A DNA stretch of 64,000 nt from Mucor racemosus (lineage: Eukaryota; Mucoromycota; Mucoromycetes; Mucorales; Mucoraceae), in assembly GCA_027405735.1 (NCBI GenBank), contig JAPEHQ010000001.1, forward strand, positions 2,790,001-2,854,000, read 5' to 3'. Each line of letters opens with the position of its first letter. Position 1 is the stretch's first letter. This document shows, piece by piece, positions 45,955 through 55,739 of this stretch. The notes under the pieces are model-generated. The model worked only from the letters and a program-made list of their open reading frames with translations, did no database searches and was not told the origin of the DNA. Position numbers and translations under genes: made by a program.

Positions 45955-46246
45955 TGTATAATTATTACTTTCTACTATCTATACACATTACTCTTTTACC
46001 AAACTAATAAGAATTAGACAAGAGTAAAAGGTGAGGTTTTATTCAATGTAGAGAATGAGATTATGTATATATATATATAGAAGATATTATCAAGTGATAC
46101 AATAGCTATTAATGGCGCAACAATAACAATATCCTGATAATACAACTACTGTTATAGCGCTATATCTAGATTCTAATATAACAATTACTATCTGGTTACA
46201 GTACACTCTATAAATCTCACTATGTAAGCTCGGTTACTGGAGTAAC
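45955..46246 (+). repeat. Family F repeat, left half, interrupted by the chromovirus
   Basis: Shares TGTATAATTATTAC and TATGTAAGCTCGGTTACTGG, then AGTAAC, with the copy at 27010-27230. It carries a 192-bp extra segment (45992-46183) flanked by ATTAC on both sides that the other copy lacks. The right half resumes at 52717 after the retrotransposon. Confidence 0.7.
46242..46246 (+). repeat. 5-bp target-site duplication, left
   Basis: GTAAC directly before the 5' LTR, repeated at 52717-52721 directly after the 3' LTR. The uninterrupted copy of the host repeat at 27 kb has GTAAC once. Confidence 0.92.
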
Positions 46247-46793
46247 TGTTTAGGACATAGACTATACTGGGTACATGTATTACTAGTAGAAGTGCTCAAA
46301 GGATTATGTAGACATTATTCTTAGCATAGAAGGATGAGTATGAGGTGATAATGATGTATGCCAATTTTATTTCATTTAGTTATGTTACATTTAGTCTATG
46401 ATGAAATGGTGTAGCCTGAGATCCTGAAGTGAGCCAATCATGAACTCGTTCCTGGAAATGGAATTCAACTATTCCATTTGTATCAACATTCACAATCTAA
46501 AGTAAATCAAGCATGAAGATCCTATATACTTAACTTGGTCGTATCCTACTAAACTTGCTATGGCCAACCTATTATATCATCATGTTGTAATCAACTAGTT
46601 CTTCAAGAAGATGAAATCATACTTTCATACACTCTGTATTGTAGACTCTATATCCACGCTTCCAAAACATATAAATACCCTGAATCCTGATGTCGTTCGA
46701 GATGGATTCGTTATCTTTTTACCTACAATATACTCAATAAATATATCTAGTTTTAACTTTATTTTCTAGTTATTCATTGTGTATATTTAAACA
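46247..46793 (+). mobile_element. 5' LTR of Ty3/gypsy chromovirus
   Basis: 547 bp, begins TGTTTAGGACATAG and ends TATTTAAACA, so it has the TG...CA ends and a short inverted TGTTTA/TAAACA. A CATATAAATACCC TATA-type box lies at about 46668-46680. By eye it is identical to the 3' LTR over its whole length. Confidence 0.95.
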
Positions 46794-46850
46794 TTTTTTA
46801 AAGTTAATTACTACTTATTATATATTTACAAATCAAAAATTTACTTACTG
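46794..46850 (+). other. Leader between 5' LTR and gag; no tRNA-type primer binding site
   Basis: Only 57 bases, very AT-rich. Immediately after the LTR there is no TGG start as expected for a primer site pairing with a tRNA CCA end. TAAAGTTAA at 46799-46807 is complementary to TTAACTTTA at 46753-46761 inside the LTR, compatible with self-priming of the kind known for Tf1/sushi-type elements, but a 9-base match in AT-rich DNA can be chance. Confidence 0.4.
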
Positions 46851-49800
46851 ATGTCCTCATCCGCCTCACCTCAAGATTTTAATGCTTCCTTGTTTCCTGA
46901 AGGATTGGAGGATTTCGAAATGGATCCCATGGTTGTCCCTGCTGGTGATGCAGTTCCTGGTGTTGAGGTTCCTGCTGGTCCACAATTGAATGAAGTTGGT
47001 TCTGGTGGCAGTATTTCTGGTTCCATGGTGCTCTCGCCTATACAAGAAGGTAGTGTGGCTTCTGGTGTTGTTACGAGTAACTCTGTAGTGGATGAATTGG
47101 AGAATGATGAGAGAGCTTTGGTGGAAAAAGCTATTAAAACCATGAGAGAAGAGAATTTGGTTTTCATGAAGCAAGTGGCAAATGCTTCATCGGCAAATGA
47201 GAGACTCGATGCGTTATCTAAAATAGTCAAGAATAAGAAGGCTATTGTAGATTTGATGAGCTACAAAGCGGAAGTGATGAGAGAAACAGATCATGTAGTA
47301 TCCAACAAGAGAGCCAAAGGAGAAAGTCTCGCTCTGAATCGCAGAGACTTACCCAAGTTCCAGTTGTCCTCGTCTGCGGTGAAGGCATTTCCAAATGAAG
47401 AGGTATTCGAGAGTGTAGATCATTACTTACGAACATTTGAGAGCATATTGAACTCGTCTTCGTTGGATTTGGAGTCCCAGTGGGCTAAACTGTTGCCGTT
47501 GTGTATGCCAAATGGAGAACGAGCATGGGTCGACAAGACTCTTTTAAAATGCGTATCTTGGTCAGAAGCGAAGGCAGTTTTTTCAAGACGTTTTGGGTCG
47601 GCGGTGATTACTCGTCGTAATACGGATTTAGTCTTTACAATGACAATGAAGGTTTCTGAGTCGATAATGGATTATTCCTGTAGATTCCAGCAAGCAGTAT
47701 ACAATGCAGGTCTACAGCTGGATGATCCTCGTGTGGCCGATCGGTTCATGGCATCTCTTATTTTGCCGGTTCAAACTGCGGTTCGAATTACTTTAGTAAG
47801 AGAACAAGGAGGTGAAGCCTGGACTGTCGATCGTATTACTCAAGTAGCAAGAGATGTGTTGGGTGATGATAATCGCTTCTATGCGCATGCAACTTCGTTG
47901 TTGCCTGGTGCGGCTCCGGTTTCTAATGAAAGAGTCAATGAGTTTCAAGGGCCCTCTGGCAAGTTTTCGGCTTGGAAAAGAGGTGGATCTAAGCGTGGTG
48001 GTGCTGGTGCTGATGCTGGTACTAACGGAGTGAGCAAGAGATTCCATTGTGAGCAGCATGGAAACAATGACACACATGCTACCAAGGATTGCGCTTTCTT
48101 GCGGTTTAAGAAAGCAAGAGCTGAAGGAAAATGCGTAAAATGTGGAGAGAAGTTCTTTCGAGGCCATGATTGTGGTAAGAAGCCCCCTGGTGTCGGTCCC
48201 TCTGGGACTGCTTTATCTCACGAGGTTTTTGCTACGAGTGTTGCGTCTTCTTCTTCTTCTGCCAAGAAAGATGAAGAAAAGGAAAAGAATGATGAGGAAG
48301 ACGATCTCATGGAGGAACTTAGTTTCCAATGTAAGTCAGCATCAACTAATGAGAAGAAAATTGAGACTAATTTCTTTACGTTGTTGACCCCTTTATTGAT
48401 TTGTAGAGATGAAAGCGTGTGTAAGGCCATTGGCAAGGTCGATACTGGTTCTCAAATCAGTTGTATAAGTTTAAATTTTTTAATAAACAATTTGAAAATT
48501 AAAAATGTGAAGAAAGTTGATGGTTATCTTAAGTTTTTGTCTAAGTCAGTGAGAAGAATTGCAGTTACATTTCCTTTGAAATTCAAGTATGCGAATGGAA
48601 TCGTATTTGAACATTCTTTAGAAGTCGTAAAATTTGAGAAAGATTTAGATTTTGACATATTACTAGGAATTGATGTGTTACCAAAAATGAACATTGGGTT
48701 AACAGGTGTAGCTTTTCGAATTGATAGTGAGCATCAACATTCGGATGCGACGGAACATGATGAGAAAATGTTTGAGAACATTAATTTAGATTTTGAAGGT
48801 AAAGACTTAGAAGCAGATAATGCACCTGCAGGTACAGTTGAGGAGCGTGAGAAATTTTCATTGTATATTAAGGAATCTTTGAGAAAAAATGATTTGATTC
48901 CTATTGAATCACATTGCCCATTGCCGGAATCGATTATTAGATTACCAACTAAAGAAGGAGCTACAGCTCATCGTCGTCCGTATCCTATTGCAGAATCATT
49001 GAAACCCGTAGTAGAGAAGCAGATTAATGAGTGGTTGCGAACAGAAACGATTGGGCGTTCGAGAATTAATTCATCGTTTAATAGTCCTTTATTAGTAGTA
49101 CCAAAGCGAGACAAATCGGGAAATATTGTAGATCATCGTGTTTGTTTGGATGTACGGTTGCTTAATAGCATCCTACCTCCACCATATAATTTCCCTATAC
49201 CTTTAGTGAAAGATATATTTGAGAATCTTCGAGGCATGTCCTTTTTTGGGACTGCGGATCTAAAAAACGCGTACCATAGATTTTCCATTGAAAAATCGAG
49301 TCAAATCAAGTGTTCATTTTCCTTTAATGGTCAAGGATTTTACTTCAAGAAGGGATGTTTCGGATTAAATCTACTTCCAAGCCAGTTCCAGTTTACACTT
49401 TCGACTTTGTTATCGGGTTTACAACAAGTCAAAGACAAAGAGACTGGACAAGTAGTTTCCACAACTCAAAATTTTTTAGATGATATAATTATTGCGGGAA
49501 TTGACTTCGAGCATTATAAAGTAGCAGTAAAGACAGTGATCGATAGACTCACAGAGGCAAAGTTAATACTCCAACCGAGTAAATGTCATTTCATGCAGAA
49601 AAAAGTGCGTTTATTAGGTTTTGTGGTTGATGATAAAGGTATTAGAGTGGACAAATCGAAATGTACCAATGTCGCCAATTGGCCTAGACCAGTATCGAAA
49701 AAGCAAATTCAACAATTTATGGGGTTGGTAAATTATTTGCGTTCGCACATTCCGATGATTTATAGAGTAGCGGCTCCAATTACAGATTTGATTAAGGACA

Positions 49801-51887
49801 ATAAAGACGTTGTGAAGAATTGGACATCGGCTCATACGGAATGCTTTGAGGCAATTAAGAAAATTTTACAAGCAGATTTGTTGTTGAATTATCCAGATTT
49901 TGAGAAGGATTTTATTATTGCATGTGATGCAAGTTTATATGGGGCTGCAGCAGTAATTTATCAAGAAGATGATAAAGGTCGTCATAAGTATGTAGGATTT
50001 ATTTCGAGTACATTAAGTCCAGCACAACGCCGTTGGTCCACTACAAAAAGAGAGCTTTATGCGATTGTATTAGCATTAAAGAAATTCCGGTCGTACATTT
50101 ATGGTCGTCCCTTCAGAGTGTTAACGGATCACCGAGCTTTAGTTTATTTGCATTCTCAGAAAGTTGTGAATCCTATGATGGCAGGATGGATTGAAACATT
50201 ACTTGATTATAATTTTGAAGTGATTCATCTTCCTGGAGCGATGAATATATTTCCTGATTTATTGAGTCGGTTGTATCCACCAATCGAGACCAATAGTAAC
50301 CAATTGTTGTTAGAAGAAAGTGAGGCACAGAGTAATATGCGATCAAAGAAAAACTTCAAGCAGCGTAAATCAGGAAAAGTGGTGAAGAAGACTAAGTATA
50401 GTAATGACAGAGCCTTAAACATCTTCGCGACCCAATTAGTAGAAAATAAGAAAGAGAATTTAGATTATTTAACACCACCTGATGAAGATAGAGATGGGAT
50501 TTTACAAGAAATTCATCAGTTTGGGCATTTTGGAGCGCAAGCTATTGTTCGAGAATTACATTCGCAAGGACTTCATTGGACGAATGTGTATGAGGATGCT
50601 AGAAGACTAGTGAGTAGCTGCATTGAGTGTCAAAAACACAATATTAGTAAACGTGGATGGCATCCCTTAAAAAATGTGGTAGCGATTCAGCCAATGTCGC
50701 AAGTATCAATTGATTTAGCTGGCCCTTTGACACCGACATTTGAGGGGTATGTGTATATTCTGGTTATTACAGACATTTGTACCAAATATATCATTGTACG
50801 TCCCTTAAAAACAAAGGAATCAACGAGTATTGCTCGAGAGTTAATTAAAGTGTTCGGAGATTACTCTTTTCCTCTTGTCATCCAATCAGATCACGGTACG
50901 GAGTTTGAAAATGCCGTTTTGCAAGCGATTTCAGCAAATTTGGGTATTCAGCGCAATTATTCGACCCCATATGCCCCAAGATCAAATGGATCTGCGGAAT
51001 CAAGCGTAAAGATAGTGTTGAATGCATTACGAAAGATGAGCAAATCAAATGCGAGAGAATGGAGTGATTATTTACCATTGGTGCAATTATCAATTAATCG
51101 ATATATCAAGAGCAAATCGTTAACATCTCCGTTTTCGTTGATGTTTGCACGACGTGTTACCTTACCGGATGATTATGCGAACAAAGATAAATATGCAATT
51201 CCGAAAGACATAATGTCAATCGAGGAACTTGAGGAGCGTATTGAATACATGCACAATATGGTGTTTCCTGCAATTAATGAGAGAGAAAAGAAAATCAATG
51301 AACTGATGCGTAAACGGTTTGATGATAATCATATGTTAGTAGATATTCCGGTCGGCTCCCATGTTATGGTCAAAGTGCGTCAAAGGCCAAGTAAATTGAG
51401 TCCGATTTATGATGGACCTTATACTGTGATTCGTCGAAATCAAGGAGGTTCTTATGAACTCAAGGATGAAATGAATGAAATTTTGCATCGCAATTATGTA
51501 CCGTCCGAGTTGAAAGTTGTAAATGTGGACGAGAAATCTATCGAGGATGAATACTTTGAAATTGAAGCGATTCGCGATCATCGTGGAAAAGCCGCGAATA
51601 GAGAATACTTGATTAAGTGGAAGGGTTACGGTGAAAGAATGTGTTCTTGGATTACAGCGGATGATGTATCTGATCCACATATATTACAGAAGTATTGGAA
51701 AAAACATGTACAGCTTCAAAAACAAGAAGAGGACCGCATATTTCATCAAGCATCGCCTGTGCCTGAGACCAATAAGCGTAAACAAAGTAGCTCAACAACG
51801 GCATTGCGGAATAATTCTCAGTTGTCTAAAAAACAAAGGACAACCCGAAGTTCAAGTGCGTCGTCAACTGGCCAGTCTGGCGTGTAG
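46851..51887 (+). CDS. Gag-Pol polyprotein of a Ty3/gypsy chromovirus
   Basis: One uninterrupted frame of 1678 residues carries Gag and Pol together, with no frameshift or stop between. Order: Gag capsid region (about 150-370); zinc-knuckle region with CVKCGEKFFRGHDC (about 427-440); protease active site DTGS (about 530); reverse transcriptase (about 720-900) with GTADLKNAYHRF and the catalytic box FLDD in place of YxDD (about 875-878); RNase H with ACDASLYG and TKRELYA (1024-1110); integrase with HHCC zinc finger (about 1222-1260) and the D-D35-E core residues at about 1287, 1347 and 1383; and a C-terminal chromodomain (about 1565-1625) with YFEIEAIRDH and YLIKWKGYG...SW. All catalytic residues are present, so the element looks competent. 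The chromodomain probably guides integration to modified chromatin. The start ATG is 57 bases after the LTR. Confidence 0.97.
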   Translation: MSSSASPQDFNASLFPEGLEDFEMDPMVVPAGDAVPGVEVPAGPQLNEVGSGGSISGSMVLSPIQEGSVASGVVTSNSVVDELENDERALVEKAIKTMREENLVFMKQVANASSANERLDALSKIVKNKKAIVDLMSYKAEVMRETDHVVSNKRAKGESLALNRRDLPKFQLSSSAVKAFPNEEVFESVDHYLRTFESILNSSSLDLESQWAKLLPLCMPNGERAWVDKTLLKCVSWSEAKAVFSRRFGSAVITRRNTDLVFTMTMKVSESIMDYSCRFQQAVYNAGLQLDDPRVADRFMASLILPVQTAVRITLVREQGGEAWTVDRITQVARDVLGDDNRFYAHATSLLPGAAPVSNERVNEFQGPSGKFSAWKRGGSKRGGAGADAGTNGVSKRFHCEQHGNNDTHATKDCAFLRFKKARAEGKCVKCGEKFFRGHDCGKKPPGVGPSGTALSHEVFATSVASSSSSAKKDEEKEKNDEEDDLMEELSFQCKSASTNEKKIETNFFTLLTPLLICRDESVCKAIGKVDTGSQISCISLNFLINNLKIKNVKKVDGYLKFLSKSVRRIAVTFPLKFKYANGIVFEHSLEVVKFEKDLDFDILLGIDVLPKMNIGLTGVAFRIDSEHQHSDATEHDEKMFENINLDFEGKDLEADNAPAGTVEEREKFSLYIKESLRKNDLIPIESHCPLPESIIRLPTKEGATAHRRPYPIAESLKPVVEKQINEWLRTETIGRSRINSSFNSPLLVVPKRDKSGNIVDHRVCLDVRLLNSILPPPYNFPIPLVKDIFENLRGMSFFGTADLKNAYHRFSIEKSSQIKCSFSFNGQGFYFKKGCFGLNLLPSQFQFTLSTLLSGLQQVKDKETGQVVSTTQNFLDDIIIAGIDFEHYKVAVKTVIDRLTEAKLILQPSKCHFMQKKVRLLGFVVDDKGIRVDKSKCTNVANWPRPVSKKQIQQFMGLVNYLRSHIPMIYRVAAPITDLIKDNKDVVKNWTSAHTECFEAIKKILQADLLLNYPDFEKDFIIACDASLYGAAAVIYQEDDKGRHKYVGFISSTLSPAQRRWSTTKRELYAIVLALKKFRSYIYGRPFRVLTDHRALVYLHSQKVVNPMMAGWIETLLDYNFEVIHLPGAMNIFPDLLSRLYPPIETNSNQLLLEESEAQSNMRSKKNFKQRKSGKVVKKTKYSNDRALNIFATQLVENKKENLDYLTPPDEDRDGILQEIHQFGHFGAQAIVRELHSQGLHWTNVYEDARRLVSSCIECQKHNISKRGWHPLKNVVAIQPMSQVSIDLAGPLTPTFEGYVYILVITDICTKYIIVRPLKTKESTSIARELIKVFGDYSFPLVIQSDHGTEFENAVLQAISANLGIQRNYSTPYAPRSNGSAESSVKIVLNALRKMSKSNAREWSDYLPLVQLSINRYIKSKSLTSPFSLMFARRVTLPDDYANKDKYAIPKDIMSIEELEERIEYMHNMVFPAINEREKKINELMRKRFDDNHMLVDIPVGSHVMVKVRQRPSKLSPIYDGPYTVIRRNQGGSYELKDEMNEILHRNYVPSELKVVNVDEKSIEDEYFEIEAIRDHRGKAANREYLIKWKGYGERMCSWITADDVSDPHILQKYWKKHVQLQKQEEDRIFHQASPVPETNKRKQSSSTTALRNNSQLSKKQRTTRSSSASSTGQSGV

Positions 51888-52169
51888 AGTATGTCGGGTT
51901 CCTACAAATGTATATAGTGTATAGAAGATATTCGGTGTATGTGGGTGTTGTATATAATTTGCTGGTGGCCAAGGCTCTGCCTTTTTCCTTGAGATGCTTT
52001 TGTCCCACAGGGTTTTGCATTTTCACGGTTTTTTACTGGCGAGTAGGATCTCCAGAGATTATATGGTCAACTTATTATCTTTGCAGAATTTTCAGGGTCA
52101 TTCCAATTATTGTTTGAGTTATTTATCGAATCACCACCACAAAGTGTTGTCGATTCTGGTGGGGACGAA
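51888..52169 (+). other. 3' untranslated region and polypurine-type tract of the chromovirus
   Basis: About 280 bases between the polyprotein stop and the 3' LTR with no gene. The purine-rich GGTGGGGACGAA at 52157-52169 directly abuts the LTR and is the likely plus-strand priming tract. Confidence 0.6.
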
Positions 52170-52716
52170 TGTTTAGGACATAGACTATACTGGGTACATG
52201 TATTACTAGTAGAAGTGCTCAAAGGATTATGTAGACATTATTCTTAGCATAGAAGGATGAGTATGAGGTGATAATGATGTATGCCAATTTTATTTCATTT
52301 AGTTATGTTACATTTAGTCTATGATGAAATGGTGTAGCCTGAGATCCTGAAGTGAGCCAATCATGAACTCGTTCCTGGAAATGGAATTCAACTATTCCAT
52401 TTGTATCAACATTCACAATCTAAAGTAAATCAAGCATGAAGATCCTATATACTTAACTTGGTCGTATCCTACTAAACTTGCTATGGCCAACCTATTATAT
52501 CATCATGTTGTAATCAACTAGTTCTTCAAGAAGATGAAATCATACTTTCATACACTCTGTATTGTAGACTCTATATCCACGCTTCCAAAACATATAAATA
52601 CCCTGAATCCTGATGTCGTTCGAGATGGATTCGTTATCTTTTTACCTACAATATACTCAATAAATATATCTAGTTTTAACTTTATTTTCTAGTTATTCAT
52701 TGTGTATATTTAAACA
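52170..52716 (+). mobile_element. 3' LTR of the chromovirus
   Basis: 547 bp, same ends and, by base-by-base reading, the same sequence as the 5' LTR. It is followed directly by the GTAAC duplication at 52717-52721. Confidence 0.95.
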
Positions 52717-53120
52717 GTAACTCAACTATATCGCCATAATTATGGTTCCGAAATTTATAAAGAATGAAATATATCTGATTTATCGAGACTTTATAAATTA
52801 AAATCAACGTCAAAAAGTACCGTTTATTAGAATGAATTAAATATGGGTTTATATAGTTATTGGAATTGTGTGATAAGATCTAATGGACAGGGATCCATTA
52901 GATGTGACAATAGATATTATTATTAATGTGTATGAATATAACATGTTATGTTTCAGTGGTAATATTGCTATAAGTTATGTTTCATTGTTAGTTCCTGGGT
53001 GACAGGAACCAGTTACTGGATAGATAAGATCTGCTAGATTTGTCGGAGATCTTCTATATATCGAATGTTGTAATTCTGATAGATCAATATCAACTAATAG
53101 CCTGTATAAATATAGTGTAT
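52717..53120 (+). repeat. Family F repeat, right half, with an internal extra segment
   Basis: Continues from the left half at 46246 (GTAACTCAACTATATCGCC, then AAAGAATGAA, later CAACTAATAGCCTGTATA). Compared with the 27-kb copy it has about 310 extra bases (about 52783-53090), between AAAGAATGAA and CAACTAATAGCC. That segment includes a perfect hairpin GTTCCTG-GGTGA-CAGGAAC near 52990-53008. Confidence 0.6.
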
Positions 53121-53453
53121 TTGTGGAATATGTACATATTTATCCACTATATTGATTTCCATTTCATCTGATTTTCAATTAAAGTACAGCTGCCATGAAT
53201 AAGACATTATACTACTAAATGATATATGCTGATTCATACTAATATAAACTTTCTACCGAGCTTCGATCCTAGCAGCTTATAGCTAAAGACCAATCAACAT
53301 AGTGTGGATCTAATCACACCACTATGATCAAGGACCCATGAACTCCATGAATAGAATACATCGATTGATTACTATAAAGACTCATATCTGACAAGGGGTA
53401 TTATTGGCTATGTATGGACCTAGGAATGTTTACGTAATCTCCTGATAAAAATA
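53121..53453. other. Repeat-derived spacer, no gene
   Basis: Follows the family F repeat. Nothing coding is seen. Confidence 0.4.
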
Positions 53454-54497
53454 GCGTTCACAAAATGACCGTATTGCATCCACAGATCTGGGTGCATTCC
53501 TTGGTTAAGATTACGACACAGTTTGATGTGTTAAGTTCTACATTGCTGTGTATTATGTTATGAAGCTCCGTTTATACAGGAATGTGGAACTAGTAGTGTG
53601 TGTCACCTAGACTTGATTGGATATATATACGTATATATATATATATATATATATAATTAGACTCATTTTAGACTAGTCATATAATTAGACCCATTTTAGA
53701 CCAGTCATATAATAAATTAGAGAATGTGAATATAAAAGAAGATGTTTCGATCTTATAATAAAGTTCTTTAGTTTTAGTGTGCTCTTTCATTTTATAACAG
53801 TTTTCCTTTATTTTTATTGAATGATTTAGTACATATTTTAGCTTTGAGACTGATATAATTTCCTGGCGTAACAGACCGAGTCCAAGCGAGCGCAAGCAGT
53901 TTCAGCAAGCATTTGCCGAGTCTAAAATATTTGAAAGTTACGCAAGCAAGCCCAAGCCTAAGCAACGGCTCGTCGAGCAGTTTCATATCGAGCATTCTCA
54001 GTTTTAAAAGCAAGCAGATTTACACGTAAGCAAGCCTATTTCAATTTGAAGCAATTCGAGCAAGCAGACAAGCAAGCTTTCAATGTTTTCGTCGAGCGCC
54101 AAGCAGAAAATTGCTAAAAAAATTTAATCAAGCAAGCCAAAGCAAGTAATAACCTGAAAAAAGCGCAATTCAAGCGAGCCCAAGCATAGGGCTCGCTCGC
54201 TTGCTTATGCTCGCACAGTTTGATTGCGATCGCTAAGTACAATGCTTGCGCTTGCACTCGGATTTGCTCGCTTGCTTATATGCTCGTGTTCAACTTGCTT
54301 GGCTTTTTGAAGTATTGGATAATGCTTGATTTATGTTTGGGTGCTTGCTTTCAATTCTAAACGTGCTCGGTATACAACTGCTCGATGAGCCGTTGCTTAT
54401 ACTCGGGCTTGCTCGAGTAATTTTCAAATATTTTAGACTCGGCAAATGCTTGCTAAAACTGCTTGCGTTTGCTTAGGTCCGGTCATTTTGCGAACGC
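53454..54497. mobile_element. Possible larger element bounded by 18-bp inverted termini
   Basis: GCGTTCACAAAATGACCG at 53454-53471 faces its near-perfect inverse (one mismatch) at 54480-54497. The interval of about 1.04 kb includes a (TA)n tract at 53626-53655 and the foldback element. A third related terminus is at 28554-28571. No transposase and no clear target duplication are seen, so it may be two overlapping elements. Confidence 0.45.
53626..53655. repeat. TA-rich microsatellite
   Basis: Alternating AT run interrupted once by CG (ATATATACGTATATAT). Simple sequence without other signal. Confidence 0.9.
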
Positions 54498-54498
54498 C
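53865..54498. mobile_element. 634-bp foldback (inverted-repeat) element, family D
   Basis: The two halves are inverted copies of each other. Left: CCAAGCGAGCGCAAGCAG, GCAAGCATTTGCCGAGTC, TAAAATATTTGAAA, AAGCAACGGCTCGTCGAGCA. Right, inverted: the same blocks at about 54365-54475, in mirrored order. Between them is a centre rich in CAAGC/GCTTG units. The interior has no long open frame. The outer ends begin GGCG and end CGCC. The transcribed strand could form a long hairpin. Confidence 0.75.
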
Positions 54499-54589
54499 AA
54501 TTCATCTAAACAAAAATTAGACAAACATTTATATTATATTTAGCGTAAATTAGGATTGAAATTTTGGAAGTTTTTTGAAGATAGACATC

Positions 54590-54890
54590 ACATTTATAAA
54601 CGTATCTCAAATATAAGCAGTGGAAATAATGCACAAAAAAATCATCTATACATCGAGCCATTGTTAAACCTTTTAGCTGCATTTTTCGTAGAGAAGACAA
54701 GGTTTTTGTCGATTTTTTTTCAAGTTCAGAATTCGGGATGAGGGTATGCACAGGGAAAATTGAAGCAGAATGCAATGATGCTAGCATCCTTTTGTGCATA
54801 TTTTTGAGGGTATCTCCACGAAAAATCAATATTTTAAAAGAACTAAATTACATCCGATAGAGCTAAACGAAATTTATAATATGAGTACTA
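54590..54890 (-). repeat. Family A repeat, inverted copy, distal module
   Basis: Reverse complement matches the distal module: CTCTATCGGATGTAATTTAG, TTTTTCGTGGAGATACCCTC, GTGCATACCCTCATCCC. The matching proximal module resumes at 55240 after a MITE copy. Confidence 0.7.
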
Positions 54891-54909
54891 AAAATGCTGC
54901 TACATATAT

Positions 54910-55212
54910 TATAAGTATAAAACATGAGCCAAGCTTTGGATCACTCGAGCTCAAGCCGAGCTTTTGACTTCTTTTTGAAAAGCTCGTATAGGGAAGAGCA
55001 AGCTTCTAGCCTTCTGCCCTCTTTTCAAAAAGTTCAAATTTAATAATAATTAGTAAATGATATGACATTAATACTTTAGATAATTGTCAATTTACATTCA
55101 TAAGTTTACTTTGCTTTAAATATTTGTCACTTGAAAGGTAAAGTAAAGCCCGCATTGAGATGATGACTTTTAGTCGCTGAATAAAAAAGCTCGGCTCGTT
55201 TTAAATAATTAT
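54910..55212 (-). mobile_element. MITE-like element (family C), copy 2, inserted in family A repeat
   Basis: Inverted relative to copy 1 at 28020-28365. Shared outer sequence AATTATTTAAAACGAGCCG at one end and TGTTTTATACTTA at the other, and a very similar interior. It splits an inverted family A repeat: one side ends near 54890, the other begins near 55240. Copy 2 lacks the internal duplication near the left end of copy 1. Confidence 0.7.
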
Positions 55213-55239
55213 ATACATATATATAACAGATATTTTGTA

Positions 55240-55460
55240 ATCTGCTGAAAAAAGATCAAAAAAAGGTGCATATATTTTTTCTATATTTGAATATGTCAAA
55301 GAACACTTCAAAATAAATAAGTTTCAGCATTAGAAAGCGTTGATATATCTTAAATTTTTGTTGAGATATTAAGGCTCAAAGTTTCAACTTTTGAGCAGTG
55401 AAAACTAAAAGTCAGACATTTAAAGAATTTATTGTAGTTCGTATCAACTTAGATGGTAAA
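55240..55460 (-). repeat. Family A repeat, inverted copy, proximal module
   Basis: Reverse complement carries TTGAAACTTTGAGCCTTAAT and ATCTCAACAAAAATTTAAGA, followed by TTTTGAAGTGTTCTTTGACA, as in the 45490-45580 section of copy 3. It continues the 54590-54890 segment across the MITE. Confidence 0.65.
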
Positions 55461-55739
55461 CAAACGAAAACTTTATTTGATTTCCTGATCTCCAATGTAT
55501 ACACTTAATTATCTTTTATCTTGTCGTTATTCATTAAAAACGTAGGGTATATAAGCGGAACTATAAACCGATCCTATTTTTAGGAACATTTTGGTCATGT
55601 TTTTTTCTGATCGCAAATTAGCCTTAAATAGAATAAATTCAGTTAGCCACGCCGTCAAAATTTGAAAAAACAGAGCCATGAATATATCTCAAAATTTTGT
55701 TGATATGTACATTCTAATTTATTATTACTAAACTCTAAA

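Noticed and set aside
46866..51680. Minus-strand and alternative frames in the chromovirus
   Set aside because: Shadows of the 1678-codon polyprotein; no promoter or domain evidence.
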